A stretch of DNA of 64,000 nucleotides from Neofusicoccum parvum (Eukaryota > Ascomycota > Dothideomycetes > Botryosphaeriales > Botryosphaeriaceae). Location: positions 558,001-622,000 of the forward strand of contig CP087219.1 in the NCBI GenBank assembly GCA_020912385.1, read 5' to 3'. Under the pieces are notes generated by a model that saw only the letters and a program-made list of their open reading frames with translations, was not told the DNA's origin and ran no database searches. Positions 60,472 through 64,000 of this stretch are shown in pieces; within the stretch, counting starts at the first letter, position 1, and every line of letters starts with the position of its first letter. The position numbers and the translations under genes are program-made.

Positions 60472-61077
60472 ATGGGTTTAATCATCCAGGACTACAACCT
60501 GCAGGAGTACATGAGCATGGTGTTCTACTGCATTGTCGGGTGCGGCGTCATTTTCCACTGGATACACGTCTGGATGGGGAAACCCGACTCACGGATCAAA
60601 GCGCTGGAGTCACGGATGCGAAGGGTCGAAGAAGGCTGCGGCGGCTCTAGAGAAGTACATCTACACTTTCTGCGACAGCTGTACAATGCCGTCTGCCGCG
60701 CCTTGTTGCAGTACGGTATTGCTCATTCCGCACCACAGCAAAAAGCGCTAGCTGGTCTCGGCTACCACCCCAATGAGCAGCCGGGAAGACGAGATTCGGG
60801 TTGCTGCACTTCAGCATCAATGCCTCCGCACGTTACGGCTCCTGGGAGCATCTTCTCCAACATCAACGACGGACCCAACTCATTGTTCCACGCGCCACCG
60901 CCATCGCAACGCCACCGAGTCGATTCATACTTCAATGCTCCATGCTACGATAGCATTGCCCCGCACGAGATTCCCATTGCTCCGTCGGTACGCAACAACT
61001 CTGGTGCTTACAATACTACCTCATGCTCCCCCATGCCACCTCCCACACCTGGCACCCCTTATCGGCGCCGTAGGTGA
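60472..61077 (+). CDS. Small single-TM protein with proline-rich tail, unknown function
   Basis: Single exon, 201 aa. One hydrophobic segment at residues 13-34 (YMSMVFYCIVGCGVIFHWIH), a short charged helix (RIKALESRMRRVEEGCGG), then a Ser/Pro/Asn-rich tail ending PPPTPGTPYRRRR. The ATG context (GTCGAGATGG) is acceptable; the frame is open upstream but without hydrophobic or conserved content. No family recognised. Confidence 0.5.
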   Translation: MGLIIQDYNLQEYMSMVFYCIVGCGVIFHWIHVWMGKPDSRIKALESRMRRVEEGCGGSREVHLHFLRQLYNAVCRALLQYGIAHSAPQQKALAGLGYHPNEQPGRRDSGCCTSASMPPHVTAPGSIFSNINDGPNSLFHAPPPSQRHRVDSYFNAPCYDSIAPHEIPIAPSVRNNSGAYNTTSCSPMPPPTPGTPYRRRR

Positions 61078-62686
61078 CTATATGGCAGTGGTTGCGACCA
61101 GCAGACCGAGAACACCCTGAATGTCCCGAAAAGAGACATACCGGTTTGCATCTCTACCCATAGCCTCACCAGGGCCACGATCTCGCAAAGTCCATCCCCA
61201 CCTCCGAAAAGACACCGCCGTCCACATTTCCCACGGCCGCCCTTGTCTCCGACGTACAATCATCCGGCAGGGCATTGGGGCGCAATCGGAGCCCCTGGTC
61301 CTCATGCAGATTGAAGCACGGACCCAACCACACAAATGTCTACATCACAGTCAGGGATCTCTTGGATGATTCAGATGGGACAGCGACCTGCCAAGGGGAT
61401 GGGTTCGCATATTTTCGACGGCTCTCAGCACATCAGGCCCTTTGGTGACCGTCGAGTTTTTCCGCATGCACTGCAATCCGATTTTGCCCCCTTTCGCACT
61501 GACCCCTCTTTCTGGAAGTCCACGGTCTTTCGATATCCCCGAGGTGCGTTTCACCCATCAGTCCTGCCATTTGCGGCCGACATCCGAGCCTGCCGAAGCT
61601 TGTTTGTGCGCTTCATTTGGACGTCCTTCAACATGGTGGACATGACTCTCGCACGTCACTATTGATCGCCGGTCGACAAATACCGTTCCTTTCAGCAACC
61701 TTCATTTCGCTTCATTGTTGTCCCACGGCGACAATACCTTCTTTCGTCACTGCTTGGACAGTGTCTTCCCCCGGCCAGGCTTGGACGAAATCAGCACCAT
61801 GGTATGACTCGATCCAAAACCGGGGCAAATTACGGCAACTTTCCTTGAATCATTGGCAGTTGACTACTGCAAGACTTCACACATCAAAGGAGTCTACTCG
61901 CATGCAGTTCACATTGCCAACGAAATTTCTGCAATCTACCTCTGCGTTCCTCCTTTGCGTCAGCATGATGCAGCAAGCGCTCTGTTCGTTTCTTCTTCTC
62001 AGACCTTTCTTTCTAGAGCAACACTTGCCATTATACAGCACCACCGTACGCCGTCTCTTCACACAGAGCAATCTGTCTGGTCGGACTATCTCGTCAGCCG
62101 GATGCCTCTCCTTGTCAACATGGCAGGCCTTGGCGCCTGATGTTATTTCCTTTAGCAAGAGAGAGACCGGTTGTCGCTATACAGAATTCTTTCCTATGCC
62201 ACATGTGGCCTGTCTCCAATTTCCTATCTTTCGTCTTAATACCCCACACAAAAGTTTTCCGTTTGGATCCTTTTGACAAGAGCGCTTTCTCGGCTTCACA
62301 AAATTCTCTTCATAGCCTGTTGTATTTGCTTGTAATAGAATTATTATTAGACCGGGCTTTATACTAAGCCCTCCGGGTTCCCTTATTTACTAAGAAGATT
62401 CTACTTTCCATCAATCATTTGTTGTTTCCTTTGACCAATCCCACACCACACCAAGGCCTTTCGGGCCTGACACATTATGGTGTGATGTGCCCCTGACAGA
62501 GCTGTACAGCTGGTTGTTCTTTCGAATTCGTACAAGAGGTCCCCCAAGAGACCAAGGAAATCGTAACCGTCCATCTAAAGACAACAAAAAGCCTCCAGCG
62601 CCAGCCTCCAGCGCCAGCCTCCAGCGCCTCAACCCAGGATGAAACCATAAGTCAAACCATCGTCAGAGAACGAGGAGCAACCCTCC
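61078..62686. other. Intergenic with a short minisatellite
   Basis: 1.6 kb; one long open frame (61617-62276, starting at a real ATG is uncertain) lacks any domain. Contains the 13-bp repeat below. Confidence 0.45.
62591..62629. repeat. 13-bp minisatellite, 3 copies (GCCTCCAGCGCCA)
   Basis: Three consecutive units, the third with one change at its last base, about 60 bp past the stop of the secreted protein gene. Confidence 0.92.
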
Positions 62687-63043
62687 TTAGTACCCGCCGG
62701 AAACGGGCGTCGGGACGGGCGTGGCGCCGCCGGTCGGCACGGCGCCGGCCGGAGGGAACAGGCCGGTGCCGTTGTTGGCCAGCTGCAGGGAGCCGGAGGC
62801 GCACGAGTAGATGCGGGCGTCGTAGCACTGCTGGCCGCAGGCGGACAGGGCGTAGCCGTTCTGGATCGGGCAGAGCACGGCGTTGTCGTGGCAGATGTAG
62901 GCCGACGGCGTGTACTGGTGCTTGCCGCAGAGGGTGGTGTTTCCGCCGGCGCCGGGCGTGGGGATGGGCGTGGCGGCCGGGGTGTAGAGAGGGGAGGCGA
63001 CCGCGGCGGTGGCGAAGGCGGTGAGGAGGGTGAGGAATTGCAT
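62687..63043 (-). CDS. Small secreted protein with a lone CBM52-like carbohydrate-binding domain
   Basis: Single exon, 118 aa. Residues 1-17 are a classic signal peptide (MQFLTLLTAFATAAVAS). A short Pro/Thr linker leads to the Cys-rich domain: CGKHQYTPSAYICHDNAVLC, then CGQQCYDARIYSCASG, with six or more cysteines in the spacing of the Carb_bind/CBM52 module that sits on fungal endo-1,3(4)-beta-glucanases. Here no catalytic domain is attached; the protein ends in a Pro/Thr/Gly-rich tail. Likely binds beta-glucan in the cell wall or matrix (inference). Confidence 0.75.
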   Translation of the reverse strand: MQFLTLLTAFATAAVASPLYTPAATPIPTPGAGGNTTLCGKHQYTPSAYICHDNAVLCPIQNGYALSACGQQCYDARIYSCASGSLQLANNGTGLFPPAGAVPTGGATPVPTPVSGGY

Positions 63044-63194
63044 TTTTATTGGTGTTTGGTTGTGGTTGGAAAGGCTGAGTGGTTGGTTTGTTGGTTTGTT
63101 TGTGGTTGGTTCAGAAGCGACTGTTGTTTGGATGTCGTGCTGAGGAGAGACGGTGACTGTGATGATGAGAGAACGGGTGAATTCTGTAGAAGGC

Positions 63195-63200
63195 TATATA
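63195..63200 (-). promoter_or_regulatory. TATA box candidate for the CBM52-like gene
   Basis: TATATA about 150 bp before the start codon, on the strand of the gene; the 5' leader between is T/G-rich on the + strand. No other core element is clear. Confidence 0.35.
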
Positions 63201-64000
63201 GCATGGAGGTCGAAGCCTGAGGAAACCTGCATAAGCAGCGCTGCGGAGCATTGCCCCAACTTTCGTCGTCATCGCCCACCCACCACCAAGACACGGTCGG
63301 CCGAACTTCCGGGATCTATGCATGTCATAGCCCACCTCTAGGCACCAAACACTGCACTTTCTCGTGTGTCTCTCAACGAGAAACGGCCGAGCGGCGAAGT
63401 TGTAGGGGAAACATCCCCTAGGCGGAGGTTTTCCTTGTCCGAAACCCCAATATTTTTCTCATATAGGCAAGCGTCAGTGACAACTGTTCAAACTGAGTTA
63501 CCTAAAGAGCTATACACCGCCAATCAGCGCTGCGCAGACGCAGGTTTCCCTGCTAGCCAACGCCTTCGCCGCTGAGGCTGTGAGATATAGGCTGGTCGCC
63601 TGGTCTGCAGCCGATGCAGGGAAGCAGGGAAGCAGGTCGAAGGCGAATGGAAGCGCTGGTGGCCGGCGACCGATGACGTCGGATCAGGGTTAGGGAGGCC
63701 TTTCACGTGGCGAGAGCTGCGTGACGCGTACAGCACAGCGGAAGAGGCCCGTGGAGGCAGTGGAGGTGGGTCGGTCGGGGGGGCAGGCTGATCGATTGGC
63801 TATTTTTAGCGTGGCTGTGCTGTGGCGCACGACCGCTCTGGCCGGCGATTCGCCCCCGTGGACGCCCTGCGCTGGCACTGGCGGTGGTCGATGCGGCTGC
63901 CCGGACGCTGCATGCGGCGCGCGCGTGGGGGCGGCTCGGAGCGGCTGAACGGCCTTCAGCCTGCCCGTGCTGTGTTCTGCAGCCGTGACGTCGCAGGAGC
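63201..64000. other. Right-edge intergenic region
   Basis: 800 bp; GC-rich from 63.5 kb on. No supported gene start. Confidence 0.4.

Noticed and set aside
61617..62276. 219-codon open frame on + strand
   Set aside because: No family marks and an uneven composition; no splice or promoter support.

Overview
The window is nuclear DNA of a filamentous ascomycete (Pezizomycotina; a Dothideomycete is my guess, from gene content only). Genes are split by short GT-AG introns of about 50-110 nt with CTRAY branch points, promoters are long, and the gene set includes a HET-domain protein, DUF6594 membrane proteins and a Pmp3 protein. Coordinates below are manual splice models. Nearly all summed exon lengths are multiples of three and the joined proteins read through known family motifs.

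Housekeeping part, left to right: a HET-domain gene cut by the left edge; an aldo-keto reductase (-); a Pmp3-type membrane proteolipid (+); a gene-poor stretch from 4.8 to 11.1 kb holding one intron-rich tRNA-Ile; a nine-exon Trm732/THADA gene (-) sharing a divergent promoter with Tim23 (+); a small membrane/coiled-coil protein; Sds22 (-); a Psr1-type phosphatase (-); mitochondrial dihydroxy-acid dehydratase Ilv3 (-); an intron-rich tRNA-Val; and a Zrt3-like ZIP zinc transporter (-).

Accessory part, 39-56.5 kb: low gene density, one Tc1 transposon with an in-frame stop, and two copies of a three-gene cassette in opposite orientation. Each cassette has an FDTG retropepsin-like gene, a DUF6594 three-TM gene and a retropepsin-like gene whose active-site motif is altered. 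A further altered-type copy lies beside the second cassette. Housekeeping genes resume with a serine O-acetyltransferase (CysA/Cys2 type), a small membrane protein and a secreted lone CBM52-like protein.

The most unusual observation is in the tRNA genes. Both tRNA genes found (Val-CAC and Ile-UAU) fold correctly only if, besides the normal intron at 37/38, GT-AG introns are removed from the T arm (both genes, same position 60/61) and from the D arm (Val only). These extra introns look spliceosomal: GTAAGT donor, CTRAY branch point, AG acceptor. Pol III-type T runs lie just downstream. The second main observation is the inverted three-gene cassette.
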